Origin: Haemonchus contortus
Taxonomy: Eukaryota > Nematoda > Chromadorea > Rhabditida > Trichostrongylidae
DNA length: 64,000 bases
Assembly: GCA_000469685.2 (NCBI GenBank)
Contig: LS997562.1
Span: forward strand, 11,093,014-11,157,013
Direction of reading: 5' to 3'
Positions 32,853 through 46,473 of the stretch are shown here, piece by piece. Made by a program: the position numbers and the translations under genes. The first letter of the stretch is position 1; each line of letters begins with the position of its first letter. The notes under the pieces were generated by a model. The model did no database searches, was not told the origin of the DNA, and saw only the letters and a list, made by a program, of their open reading frames with translations.

Positions 32853-35800
32853 TCAAGCCGTATGTAAGCTTAATGAACTGGCTCGCGTTGAACGGCAATC
32901 TACATTGTACGAACCCGAATAACATGTCTCGCTGAACGGTACGCTCCACTCGTCATCGCTGTCTACCTTCATCGCAGCACCACGTTCATGTGCGTATTTA
33001 GTCCACACTCGTTGTACAACATCTCGACATGCCAACGATCCCGCTTTGTTGGTCATGAAACGCGTCAGAAGAACGCCATCGGCGCCCATGAACTAGAAAC
33101 CATTCATACAGAAAATGACATTCGGAAAGTCAAGTCTGAAATGAATCACTGGAAAGTAATCTGGATATAAAACTCACCCCATGAACAAATTTGCTAGCCA
33201 AACCATGTTTGTCATTGAGAAGCAACTCGTCATCTTTCTCCTTAACATTATGTAAGTAACCAACAAAATCGAAGAAAAAAAAAACGAAAAAATCGGATCA
33301 AACTTTGGGGGGCAAAACTATCCGAGACAGGCACTGCTTACAACTTTAATGACTCATACTGGCAAGAAGGATTCATGTCTAGATTTCCTTCACATTATGC
33401 TAGCCCTTCCCCGACCTCAAAATTCCCTTTTCGCCTGTACTGCATCTCTGTTAGACACCTATTCATTCATTGTTAGACATTCATCCAAACTTTTGTCTCG
33501 GAAAGGCGCCTATTCAGGAAATCAACTCTCATAAAAACTCACCCTAAGATAGGTTAGAATCGTATCTTCTCTCTGTGATTTGTTCATGATTGAGCCCACG
33601 AACATCACGATGTTGACCATAGTAATCATTATCAGCTGGCAACAAAGGATGAGCGTTTAGTATCAGGAAAGAAAATGAGGGGAACCTACTAGCATGATCC
33701 AGAACCACAAGAACAGGAAGAGTTTTTCATTGATGTAGTTCAATGGAATCATACACTGAGTTGAGCTTGTGTGCACGTTATTGTTCTCCACCATCTGAAA
33801 AACACTTTATAAGAGGCACAATTATATTGCTATATTTACGAGAGCATATGGATTTCGAGATGAGTAAACAATCAATACTAGATCCTACACTAGATAACCT
33901 CAGTACTGTGACCCTTCTCGTCTGGTTGTAATGAGTAAAGCACATCCTGTCCACGAACGACATTGGCTCGAGCTAAACCCTCCACAAGTGGCCCTCCCTA
34001 ATGAGAAATGCGTTCAGTGGGTTGAGCTGGGATATTACTAATAAATATATAAAGGTGGTGAGTTATAGGCAAAAATGTGGCTTTGGAAGGGATTCGAAAC
34101 TGTATTGAGTTGTACTTCAGGCCACCGTACTCCTTATCTCTTTCACTCGACTTGCCGTTACTAATAATTACCGGTTCGCTACCTCTGCGGCATCAACATT
34201 TCTCAAAAAACCATAACATGGATGCGTCTTGAAAAGGGCGTTACCTTTTATGTTCTACGCGGAGTATCCGGAAATGCGAAACGCATTCCAGTAATGAAGT
34301 TCATGAAAGACAGTTAGGTTGCAAAGCTTACCCTGGTGTAATTACAGAAGACTTCGAGAGGGAAGTAAGGGAACTGAGCCATACCACCATGATGCGGAAT
34401 TCGAACTCCGCCAATCATTCGTGGAAATGCTTTTTTCGTCAGAAAAGCCAGCATCATCTGAAGAAACACCGTTAATGAGATGTTATTAATGTTATTCGAA
34501 TATAATTAAGCTGACCCGAAGACCCCAACGCATATCGGGAAAGCCAAGGAAGTACGTGGTAAGGTAGAGCTGCAGAATTGCGTTCATGAGGTACAGAAAT
34601 TTTGTAATTCCATAAAAAACAGTCGCGACTGCTGGCATGCGGAATACGGAGGAGATGACACCTCGCTGGAATATGCGAAACGACTTTTAGAATGGATAGT
34701 GCTTATACGATGAAATCACGAATTATTTGAGTTTAAGACGGAAAAAGATTACTGTAAATGGTTGCATGGGACCGCTGGCTTTTATGCAGCCGTCTTCTAC
34801 TACCTACTATTAGCCTATATAGAAACCACAAAGTGTCGACATACGCGAGCGATTTTTCTGTAGTAGAAGTAGCTAAATATGTAATCCGCGATATTACTCA
34901 ATTTTGAGGAACGATTACTCGAACGCTTCTCAGCATTCAGCTCTGAGCATTCCGTTACCACCATAGACATGTCGATATCTAAACAGTGATCATTTTGGAA
35001 GGCTGTCGTGAAATCATGAGAAAATATGATCCTTACAGAGGTAGGATTGTATGTAGACCCAGAAAAAGTCAGGCACCATGAAGCATAACAACTGAAAGGC
35101 GAAGAAGAACGGGACCCACTAAAAATGGTGAAATATTCCAATCAAACCCAACAACTTCAAGAATCAAAGCAATTCTTCCACTAAAAAGACGAAATAAAAA
35201 CAAAAAAAATTAAAGGGCAAAATTATCCCAAACAATACAACCTGATAATATTTGATGGAAATATAGTTGGTGTTTGACGAATCTCGTCCATTCAAATACG
35301 GTGTGGTTCTATTCATGCCGAGTTCATAACGATAAGTACCTTGCATGAAGCAGTAATCGAGTATGTAGGCTTGCCAAGTGCGAACCTCTGAGAAGGCAAT
35401 ACTTATATGGATCGAAATCGAAAAAGAGAAATGTATGAATTACGGAGACGGGGGTTCAGAAAGTAGAGATATTCAGGTACAAGTTCTGATTAGACGTTCA
35501 ACTGCAGTACCAGCAAACCTAGCATCGCTTATTCTACTTTCTACGCCTTTTTCTACCATTTTTATACACTGTGCTTGATCAGAGCAGCTCGAATCTTTAA
35601 AATACCATAATACCCATCATTTCAGTGCATGAAGTCTTTGACTGCGTAAGAAAAGTAAGATTTGAACGACTACATGGAAGGAAGGACAACGGGTGACCAC
35701 AGAAAATCTACCCTTTTACTGTACAAATTTGTCCAACCCCTTCCTGATATTTTCGAAGATTACTTTGACCCCAAGAATGCAACCCTGACGGTTAAGATCG

Positions 35801-36229
35801 TCTAGCTAGTTGTACTTCGAAACTACAAATGCTTGGTGTCTTCCCTAAAAGACTAAAAATCACATATGACAAAAAAGGAAACAATGAAAAATAACGCACT
35901 ATCATAATCAGCTGAAATGAAGCAGTCGATGGGATTTCCAAAGTGTTGCTTTGCGCCAACGAGTAACGCAAAGATGCAAAGAACGTAGACTGAAAAGAAT
36001 AAGTAATTCTGCATTGACAACTCACTATACAGTAGAAAAGCTGTGAAAGTCGTCTACAGACACGGTTCTGTGACTTCAGCTAGTCACTTAGCGACAGCCT
36101 GTTTAATAATATTCTTCACATACCTGTCACGTAATAATGCAGGCGATCCACATAATCTTCCAGCGGTTGCTTTCGATTGTTTTTACGACCTTTGAAGATG
36201 TCATCGAGCAGTGGAATATTAAGGAACAT
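32853..36229 (-). CDS. innexin (gap junction channel subunit)
   Basis: Innexins oligomerise into invertebrate gap junctions in the plasma membrane. Eleven minus-strand exons join in phase to 444 residues: 36229-36124, 35989-35900, 35387-35242, 35118-35037, 34978-34845, 34665-34516, 34457-34332, 33794-33690, 33635-33543, 33240-33178, 33092-32853. Visible landmarks: N-terminal MFLNIPLLDDIFKGR and DRLHYYVT; first membrane segment and AKQHFGNPIDCF; second loop cysteine in LDYCFMQGTYRY; the hallmark YYQWVP, split by an intron (about residues 112-117); third segment FYGITKFLYLMNAILQ; second extracellular loop FPLEVFCNYT with QC 18 residues on; fourth segment EKLFLFLWFW; and the cytoplasmic DGVLLTRF block. 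The length is normal. The start follows a TTTTCAG acceptor. The exact C. elegans orthologue was not determined. Confidence 0.93.
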
Positions 36230-38834
36230 CGCGATTATTTGCTGAAAATTCTAAATCGCTACTTGGCCAACGGATGTTTGACGATCTGAAAGTATCGGAA
36301 AAGCTTAGAAGAGATTTTGTTACAATTTTTGTCAAATGATTCAAAAAAATCAACACCTTTACTGGCATTGACAAGAGAAAAGGCTCTGGCCACGAGAGTA
36401 AGGGCATTAATAAGTTCAGACGGATACAAAGGTTCTACATGAAGTACTATTACTGTACTACTACGGTAAATTTTACTGGCATGAACCAAGACACGCGATC
36501 TCTCATGAAATGGCCTGACATTGAACAGTACAAGTCTTCGCCAGTCTTATGCGGAAGGATCAACGAAAGTTAATTTGATATTTTCAACGTGATAATCAAC
36601 AATTCATAGTTTTATACTCTGGCCAGTGAAAGAAGCCCTAGAAATTTCTTTATGGAAGCAATAGAACATTCAGAACTAGGCGGAATCTCTACATATTAGT
36701 ATCATGACTTTGTTTGAAGAGCTTCCCTTCCGTAATGGAATAATGTACTTATTGCACAAACCGAATAATCGAGCAATGGAGACTGGATCTCACGAAAGGA
36801 CTGGGAATTTTCCAGAAATCCCGTTAGCAAACGCGAAAAAGCGCCAACGTCGTGTAGAACAGTTTCTACTTCAGAAAGCTCAATTACATGGTTCACGATC
36901 ACATAGCAATTTTTAAAGCACCAACGCAAAAGTTCCCGGAACCATGCCTATATTACTGAGAAAGGATGGCAGTTACAGTACAGTAGGATGTCTAGAACAA
37001 CTAAAATCTGCCCATGCCTATCAAACGCGCAGATTGGACTCGGGATAAAGTGAAAGATCCAAGAAAAACTTTATGAACAGCCATAAAGAATGAAGAAGCC
37101 TATTTATAGGATATTTAGTGCCGCCCAAACTCGAAAGATCAGCAACTGAAGTCCGCAATTTTTTGCACAGCTGGGTTACGGTAGCCGCGCGAGCGGTCAA
37201 CGGATACCGCAGGAAGTTCGGTGCGTCATCGGTTGAGCGACAGAGTTCCAGGAAGCTACCGTTCACAGAGGAAAAGGGGAACTTAACGTCTCCCTTTTCT
37301 TTTTTTTCTTCTTTTCTCATTAATGGTTGGGTCTCCTTGAATTTATCGAGACATTTTGGTAGGGAAAAACTTATCTTCTTTTTGGAATTTTGTTTGCTAA
37401 GCACAAAGTAGTACTTTGAGAACCGCATCTTACTATCTACCCGTCCCGCTGTATCAGCTTTCCATTCTAAGCCACAGTTGGTTGGCAGATGCTTAGACCG
37501 ATTAAGCTCTCAAGTGCAGAACTTCAGTTTATTAATCCAGTTTCATTGATGACATCTCCACTTTTTCTTCTTTATGAACGCAAAAAAAATGTGATGGTAG
37601 TGATTTACTACAAATTTCCTTAATGTCGTGACTGGAAGGAGTCCGCCTAACCCCATGGAGGGAGGCACTAGTGATCTCTCAACTGTACGGCCTCGTTTTA
37701 CATAAATGAAAAGATTATTTCCTTCTTGGGCTTCTGCTTCCACTAAGAGTTCAGCAATGAAGTCATCGTGAGTACTTTTATTTTGGTTTTTTGTTATAAC
37801 TCTCAAACTATAAATTCCGTTGAACAACTGAAAGCTCGGTGAATATGTAGTTGAGGTACCAGCGCCTTTTTGTGCCGTGCGTCTCTGACACCAGACGGCA
37901 GAGTGCATAGAGACCGCGCTAGAGCGTAGAGATGGTTTCCTCCACTTCTAAAAGTTAGGGGAGGAGCTCCGCGGTGGGAGAGTTGATTATCTCGTGCAAA
38001 AAGCTGGGATGGTTCAAGAATTGAACATCCAGTTGGTTCACTCACCCAGGAGCTCCTTCAGTGCTACTTAAAAGGGGAGGAACTCCGGGCTTGACTAGCA
38101 ATCTCGGACATTATTGGAACGTCTCTGAATGTGTAGATCGAACTGATGGGACTTAATAGTTCGAAGATCTAACGATCGATTTTGCCTTAAAGTTAAAATT
38201 TCATCTTCGCTTACCTTCTAAATTAGTTTGTATCCCTTTTAACCTTCTTTGGCTTATACAAACATACCTCCGTATCTTCCTCACACGCGTTCCTACGTCG
38301 TCATCTCAAAACCTTGTGTGAATCCCACGTACTTTAAAATGTTCTGCTTCTATGAGTATACCGTAATTTTCCAGTCTGGAAGCGAACCCCACGAAGATGA
38401 TTCGAAAGCAAAAACACAGGCAAAGTTTTAAGAGTTTCATTTCGTGTAAAAGTAGCATACATAGAGAGGTCGGAATGATAATAGCGAACAGACGGACTGT
38501 ATATTCGGCAGGCACCATTGACAGGAGATTATTATACAAACCCACAACAAGTTCGCTTCATGTGGACCCCCTCTACTTCTTAATATAACTCTGTACAAAT
38601 TGCTCAGAATGAAACTCGACCAGATTACAATTGCAATACAGCAACTGGACCAGATAGCTCAGAATCACAGCGGCAACTTCATATAGCAACGTAAAAAACT
38701 ATTTTCTTATTTACAATATTAATAATCAGATCTAACCCTATTCTTATAAACTCGTAATTGAACTGAAGGCAAGTGAATGAATTGAAATACCAGTGTACTT
38801 AATAAGTTGAACGAAAACAAAAAGAATCGTATGG
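36230..38834. other. spacer between innexin and strumpellin
   Basis: No gene is supported. Minus-strand open frames of 135 codons (37428-37021) and 121 codons (37908-37543) have no recognisable domain and no convincing splice context. Confidence 0.3.
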
Positions 38835-41800
38835 TCATGAAAAAGTAACTACACTACTGGAATATGAGAGGAGCAACTGCCTTTCATTGGAGTTCTTTCC
38901 TGGAACGAGAGAATCAGCAAAGAGTTCTGCGGTCTTTCCGAACTCTTCGACACCATTGATCTGATGCAGAAGGCAAAATAAGCCGGCTATGAAGGTTCGT
39001 CCGCAAATCGAGTCCTTTCGGGTACCTGAACAGATGTCATATAGGAGGCAAGGTGAGCACGACAAGAGAAGCAATTTTCTGAACGCACGAGCCCTTAAAT
39101 GAACAAAGGCTTCTGGAAATCATTCTCTAAACACTAACCGTTCAATTTGGACATGGAGACGTACAACGTCAGCAGCAGATATACAACCGCATTGGACGGC
39201 ACTGTCACTTTCGTCTTATACAGTGCCAGCGAAGGTGTACATAAACCACAGTCTCGCAATAAATTAACCAAAGGGGCCACGTCAGATGGGACCCCATCTG
39301 GAGACGATACGAGGAACCTAGAAGAATTTGCGATTATTGATAAACAAGATGATGATGGATTATCGTAAAAAAAAGAAGGGAGCGTTCAAAAAGATAAAGT
39401 GGTAACTACCGATCGCAAGCGGAGAGAACCGAGAACAAAGGCGCCGCATGCAGCTGGCAATGTTGCTTTTTCGACTGGCACAACATTATAAGAAGGAGAA
39501 GAAGCTGTCCAACCTAAATTACATGTATTCGGCACTGCTATCACATAATATAACCCTGATAAACTGGAGTTGAAGTTAAGGAAAGAAAGTAAAGGAAAGG
39601 TAGGAAATGCAGTTGAGTTGGAACAAGCTTCACGCAAAAGAAAGTACTGCATACTCCTGTAAAGTTTCGGATACAGCACTATGAAAGGGTGCATTCAGAC
39701 TCCACCTAACACTCAGAAAAAAACGGAAGACACTCTCCGATAGTCTAATACTCGTTCAGTTCAACCCACACTCTTCGAGAAGAGGCTGCGTTTGTGTTCA
39801 GGAAAAATCACTATACCTTTGCAACCATGCGAGGAAGCATCGAGTTTCCTTGAACTTGACGAAGAAGCTGATCATATTGGCTAGACTGCATGAAACTTTC
39901 GGTAAATGTGAAAGAACCGACAGAGTTGGAAATGGTGCTCAGAAGTTTGAACATATCTGAATAAAAGTTCCTATTAACTAACGATCGAATATCACCCTAA
40001 TGCAAGGAAAGGGTGTCTCGACGTAGAAGGATTACTATACCCACCATTTATGCCATTTTGAATGTCATGATTCAGAACAGTTCGCAACGAGTTAATCGCA
40101 ATAGAAGGAATCCATTTCTAAATAATATGGCCGATTCACAAAACTTTCGAGCCAAATGAACAAATGCATGCTCCAGAAGTGAAACGTACTTCAATCAAAT
40201 CGATCATTTTCGAAGACAGTACATCCTTTTTAGCCTTCACATCACGCCATGTCATACTACTTTCCATGTAATGGCTGCAGCTAAAGAGATAATTACTTAG
40301 AAAAGCGAAATTCAAAATAGGTAAATCATGGAACCTACAATGGATCAGAATGTTTCAACATCAAGTTGAAAATAAGGGTTAGAGCAGGCACCGCGCTAGC
40401 TGCCTTTCCGCTCGATTGCTGAAAGCAAAGTGATACACAGTTGCAATTTATTTATTTACCAGTGAGCTACGCACGCTCATGCGTGCACCACATGTCCATA
40501 ACCGCTCATCTACGATCTTACTCGAGAAGGCAGTAAAACATTTTAATGGTTCGTATAAACGACACTGCTTCAACCGAAATCCCCCTTGAGCTTCATTTCT
40601 GAAAATCGCGCAATAGAGTTAAGCACTCAAGAGCAAATCACCCTTGCAAGAGCGTAGCTGACATTACATTTATATTGAAGATGTTCTAGTTTGAAATTGC
40701 GATCGGGGATGAAGTGCAGAAAAGCACCGACTTGTACTTCGGCCGGCCACCGCAAGTCATTGCATAGGCCACATACGCATTCAATACGCCACTACGAATT
40801 TGAATGGAAGCCGAGTGCATGGGTGCATCCCTCTGACGGGTTGATTAACGCCCCAGACATTATTTAATTGCGCATCAGAGATATAATGGAAAACGGTCAG
40901 CAGAGTGTTCGATGATGCCTGTTACCAACAGATGTCCATGTAAAACGTTTCCTACCCTAAATTCTCTCTTCTCTAAATGAACTGGTTAGCGTGTGATCTG
41001 CTTCCCCACCGCGCTCTTGTGATCTCCACGCTCTTGATCGTGCCTACGTGACTTTTGCGAGGACACAAAAACGGGCATACAAACGGACACACGAAGTTAG
41101 CGATTTATATATATAGAAGATTTATCCGTGTGGTCGCCGGGGCATTCGTCCTTCTTATTATTTCAATCGTCAGGCAGAATTCGATAGTACATTTAGGGTC
41201 AGCGCAAACATTTTGCGCTAGCAACACCCCAGACGTTCCATACGTTTCGCGGTTCAGCTGTCTCTTTTTGAAATATGTAATACATGTTGTCAAAATCTGG
41301 TAAGTATATCTTACTGGTGTCAATCCTCTCTCCATCAAGTCCCTGGCCGTCCGCCGAAGGATAGCATCCACCTCTTCTCGCCACATGTCATGCCCATTGA
41401 CATCAACATGTTCGCACATATAGATGAAACCACGTTGAAAGGGATGGAGGTTCAGTGAAAGGATTCTCAGCACGTCTGTAAAAGGTGTAAATCGTCAGCC
41501 ACAGCTACTCTTAGGTGTATGCAGAGCCTAACCTTCGAGAGAAGAATTTTTGTCCAACAAGGCTAATAAGGAAGGGAGCTCCAAAGCGAGTTCACGACGG
41601 ATTCCTTCCTCGAGCAGTTCCTTGAAAAACATCCCATCAGCGGTTCAGAGCGATGGAGGTTTGCAGAAACTCACCTTTGGGTTTATGCTGATCACGCCCA
41701 CTTTCTTGAGTGCCATTCTGGATACACCGAGGCTAAGGTTAGAAATCGTGTATGTAGATTCGGCAAGGTGAAAGTTATCATCAAAGTCTGCCATCTCCCT

Positions 41801-44800
41801 TGCCTGGAAAGGGAAAGACATGCAAGATTTGACCACCAACGTAGACAGTTGACCAAAAATAAATAGGAGGGCACTTTTCACGCCAAGCAAGCCTATTATA
41901 TGACAAGAATAGGCACGTCCATCACATACATAGCTCATTGGAAGAAGGGTTGATCAACAATGAACAAAGCACTGCTTTACCAAAAATAAGTTTTTCTGTG
42001 CAGTCCCCTTATTAGAGTGAGGTTGAAGCTGAACAATACAGTAAGTCATTTGTTGCACTTTATCATCCCTCTAAAGGGGAGTACCGCAGTAGCTTCGAAT
42101 TCAAGAGAAAAAGCAAAAAACAATGCTGATGCTGTAAAAGTGCGAGGTCAACTTCCAGGCCAATATGGAGGTGAGGGATCATTTTCTTGATAACATGCCT
42201 TTCATCACTACTCAGGAAATGGGAGTAATAACACTGCTAGCATCTTTTCAAGATGCCAGTGTCTATGTGTGAAACTCACGGCACTTTTGTCCAAAATAGG
42301 GTCCCATTGCCGTTGCAAAGCTGGACACAACGTAGTCTTCAAGACCAGAAATAACTTATTCGGGATGGTCTGGAGAATAGTGCGAAGACGTCGTTCCAAA
42401 TGGTACGAATAAGCTCGACCAATCAGGCTAAATCGCATTCTGGTAGAACAGCTTCTAGCGAACAACTTCTCGAGTTGAGACTCACTTTTTCCTTTCGTCA
42501 CTGAATCGATCGCACAAAGTAGAAATCGAAAGCGATAGCTTGAAGAAAAGTGCGCGAACAACGTTAACATTAGACGACTCCAGTATCCTGCGTTGTATCC
42601 GAGGTGTCCAATCGTCTTAAGAAAGCACTCTCATTTCAATGCCTATACATGCTCATAATAAACTACAGGTATTACCAAAACAATTTTACCCAAAATAGGC
42701 CACAAATACGAAGGATCTGCGTAACGCTGTGCTTGACGCTCGTCTTCCTCGCGCACGTTGTACAATGCAGAAAGGCAGTCTAACTGCGTCTCCAGTCTTT
42801 GCAAATGCTGTGCCAATGCAAGATTTCTGCTCAGATCATGCATTTCTCCAACCTAAATACCGGAGCTTTACAAAAACTGCTGGAGAAACTTTAAAAGGAA
42901 CAACAAGTGCAGAGGTGAGATCACTCAGATCTTCGTGCCCTACCCTGAGTAACGAAAGACACTGATCAAATTGTCCAATACCATACTTTCGGTACAATCG
43001 ACTTCACCAAAAAGAAGACCATGTAAGCCAACCTGAGCTATTCTTCTCTTCACTTGGATGACAAATTCACCATTCCTTCTGTTTTCGAGATCTAACTCTT
43101 CCAATGTTTTCTTCATTAGCAGGAACCAGTCATGCAGTTTTGCTAAAATCGTACTTCTTTCAAAGTGAATTCTTTGACTAGTGGCAAAAACAAGTCATCT
43201 GATAAAAAAAAGCACCGATTTTCCACTCCACAACCTCACAACCTTTGTTAACTAAAATATTGGAATATAGAAATGGCAGCGCTTTGTTCTAGAACGAAAA
43301 AGAAAATGTACAACATGTTCCCAGAATTCTCTGAATGCTGGATGTCTGCAAAAGAAGACTGAAACATCTCACTCTGTCTATCCTTGTTCAAAGAGCCGAA
43401 GTCCTGGGAAAACAATTGAGCCATTTCAGTTATAACTGCGCAGGCAGCCCCAGTGAACTTTTGTATGTTCTCTTTCTTGTTACGTAGACATTCCTTGTAA
43501 GCCTGAAATACGTTCCATGTTACCTCGAAACTTCATTTTTAATAGCAGATAAATCACCATGAAGAAATCCATTTCGAAATTCGACGCTCGCAGGAGTAGT
43601 ACGAGTGCTTGAGCATCGAACTGTGGGTAAATATCAATGGCTTGCACATAAGATGATGCCTTTTTAGTTGTTGTCTTAGCTGAAAACTGGGCTGAATTCA
43701 GCAACAATCCCAATCTTGTCGCACAAGTACTGCTACACAAAAGGGGTTATTGCGAGAGCACAGAATCTTTTACAGTGGGCAATGTGTTGTGATCAATCCA
43801 AAGTTACGAACATGCAATTATCTTTTTTTTTTAGAGAGAAGGAAGAGATAATATGATTAGTCAAAGCCGAACGTAGAACTCACAAGTGTGAAGAATTAAC
43901 CATCTTAAAGATGAGTTATACTGCGAAATCAGACGGATATGAGCGTCGAAGTCATTAGGTGAAATTTTACCCTAAACCAAAATTGTTAAGACTTATGAGC
44001 ATTGGAGGAACTTGAACTGAAGTGAACATGAGACTTACCTGTGGAATGCTAAGCTTTCCCAGTGCATTGTAATGATAGGATGCCATACTTTTTGCCTTAT
44101 TTAAATCCACTTGATTAGTAATCGCTGTCAACGCAGCTCGATATGACTGCCAGTAATCCAACAGATTTACATTCAAACCAAGTCCAAGTTGTATAACCTA
44201 AATTAGGAAGCTTAGAATTGGAAACTTGTTAAACGAAGACACCTACCCATTCGTCACGGAAGAAGTCTTCTACAATCTGCCGCATTTTTATAGTGTCGTT
44301 CTTGAGTGTAGACGATTTGAACACCAGGCACATGAAAACCCATTTGATCAGTGTACTTCTATCCACATACAACTTTCCGAAATCATTCGTCCCCTGAAAA
44401 TTAGGCATGAACTTTCCACTTTCTGGTCTAAGCCCTCAAGCGTATCCAATTCAATGAACTTGACCCAACAAATATTGCAGAGGAATAGGAGGAGACATTG
44501 AATCCAACCAGTTGAAGTCCAGTTAGTCAGATAATGGATACAAAAGAAAGAAAAGAATAAAAGGGCAGTGATAAAATATGTGCAAAACTGAATTTGTAAA
44601 TTAGGGCAAACGTGACCACAACACGCTGGGAATAATGTCTCATTTTCTTTTCCTAGGTGTATAGTTCTTGGAAGGACTGATGCTTCAAGAACAGATTCAG
44701 AAAGCCAAACACAAAGCCTGTGCAAACAAATGATAGTCAAGGATCTTTGATATGTATATGAGCATGGTCAGCCAAGAGTCAAGTGGACTTTCGAAACGAA

Positions 44801-46473
44801 ATCCGAAACAAGGATAGTACAAAAAACATTTAAAAAGAATCAGAAATATTCGAAATGGTCTGATACCCACCTCCCTATGAATGGTTTCACAGCAGGAAAG
44901 GCATTTTTCAACAAAGGATTCACTGAGCTTCAGCCGACTGAAAGAGGGCAAAAAGTAGCAACTTAGAGACTAATTTAGATTCAACTAAAGAAGGCAACAC
45001 ACTCGAAAAGGTAACTAGGTTCCGAACTCGTAGGATGCATTCGCAGAAAGTCGGCCAAAAATTCCACATTCCGGCGCTCATCGCTGAAAAATTTGCAATT
45101 TGAAGTTTGAAGACAAAATTGAGTGAGGAAAGCAAACCTATTTCTGTAAATAGCCACATAGATACGCTCTCTGACTGGGCCGGGCAAGAAGTTTTCAATG
45201 TACATTAAGACCATTCCTATATGGAACAGTATATCCACATCCATTAGGTCCAAATAGGAAATACCAACCCTTTCGTTACCAACCTGATCGCAATAACTGA
45301 AACATCACCACAATAGTGTGAAATTGATAAAGTTAACTCTCAGAAGAACTTAATTCTCAGTGCGTCCTTTTTCATAAGCAATCTTATTCACTCTCATATT
45401 TTGCCTAACCAAAGTCACGGTTGACAAAAAAGAAAAGCGTTTTCGTATCGGACGGCAGCCCTCTTTTCTATGTGGGCTGAGAAGTCAAAGAAGCCTTCGA
45501 TGAAACGATCATTAAAAAAGTGAAACTTACTCTTTTAGGCTGCACAGAAAGTTGGCAAATGCCTGAAAAAGTGCAGAAAACCGAGTAATAAGGTCGCCGT
45601 AGGCATTGTAGAAACTGTCTTGAAGTTCCTGAAAGGCTCAACATGAAAAATTGGTCTTTCTCAGATATATGACTTGTTTAAAAATGATATCCAAGAGTTG
45701 TGAAAATAGTTCGACTCCAATTTCACTCTCACTTAACATGGAGTTCCTCGGAGTTCCTCAGCGGCTCAAACTGATGCGAGTTAGCCGTTGTACTCAGCTG
45801 TGACCAATGGCAGTGAACTCGATAATAGCTGCGATTCACATGAGCTCATTAATGGTGTTTAAATGGTCCAATCCTTTAACTTGATAAGATTGTTCGAAAC
45901 AACTATTCGAAACCGTATAGAATACGTTTCAAAGTGAAATAATGCAACTCTCCAGGAGTCACTCACGAAAATTTCATGAGGCTCACTCAGCTCGCAGCTA
46001 CCTTGTGATTCTGTCCTGCGAACAGAGCGAGCTATGAATTTGGGTCGGGATGGGCGCGCAATTTGTGAATGCGTCTCAATAAACAGCCCAAACAACTCCC
46101 AGCATGTGTAGCAGTCTGACTGCTCACAAGGATTTACCGTTGGAACAGTGAAATGCAATAGGAGAAAAATAAAGTGACTGTTGTGTCTTATAAAGGAGAA
46201 GAATGAACTGGACTGTTGAAGAACCATGTACAGGCAAAAAAGAAAGTGACATACCTCACTCTCTTCAATGACTTTTTCATACTGAGCCGTTCGAGTAAAG
46301 TAGCTGAAGTCGAGAATCAATAGTTTGTATTTCGAGGATGACGGATCCAGGAAATCCTGAGGAATGAATCCGGTCAACCTAACAATCTCCGCAAGAATAC
46401 AGTTCGCCTCCTCTCGGACATTTGTAAGAAAGGATTCACTGGCCGTAGAAGTCATAGTGCTTAGGCCGAACAT
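38835..46473 (-). CDS. strumpellin, WASH complex subunit 5
   Basis: Strumpellin (WASHC5) is a scaffold of the WASH complex, which drives Arp2/3 actin nucleation on endosomes. At least about 15 minus-strand exons align in order with the family. Examples: 46473-46255 (EIVRLTGFIPQDF, LILDFSYF), 45628-45531, 45296-45138 (LPGPVRERIYVAIYR), 44393-44247 (KMRQIVEDFFRDEW), 44197-44039 (VNLLDYWQSYRAALTAI), about 42840 (LYNVREEDE), 42550 (VVRALFFKLS), 41800 (MALKKVGVISINPK), 41640 (ELLEEGIRRELALEL), 41475-41315 (FQRGFIYMCEHVDVNG), 40280-40200, 39317-39139 (LRDCGLCTPSLALYKTK), and the last, 39025-38835. The start codon follows a TTTAG acceptor (trans-splice type). Some exons, notably between 39830 and 39320, were not resolved. 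One intron carries a SINE-like repeat. No break was seen in the exons checked. Confidence 0.88.
40720..41116. repeat. dispersed repeat (SINE-like), copy 2, in a strumpellin intron
   Basis: The right end (CGTGCCTACGTGACTTT, ACAAACGGACACACGAAGTTA, then TTTATATATATAG) matches the end of 16990-17370. The A/T-rich tail lies close to the next exon (41315). The upstream limit is uncertain; 40440-40720 may belong to it. Confidence 0.5.

Noticed and set aside
34332..34457. Apparent insertion in the innexin second extracellular loop
   Set aside because: The first FPR looked like the family's FPRxxxC motif, but the later FPLEVFC fits it with normal spacing to the next cysteine, so no insertion is needed.
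37021..37908. 135- and 121-codon minus-strand open frames
   Set aside because: Not recognisable and without acceptor/donor logic linking them to the innexin or strumpellin.
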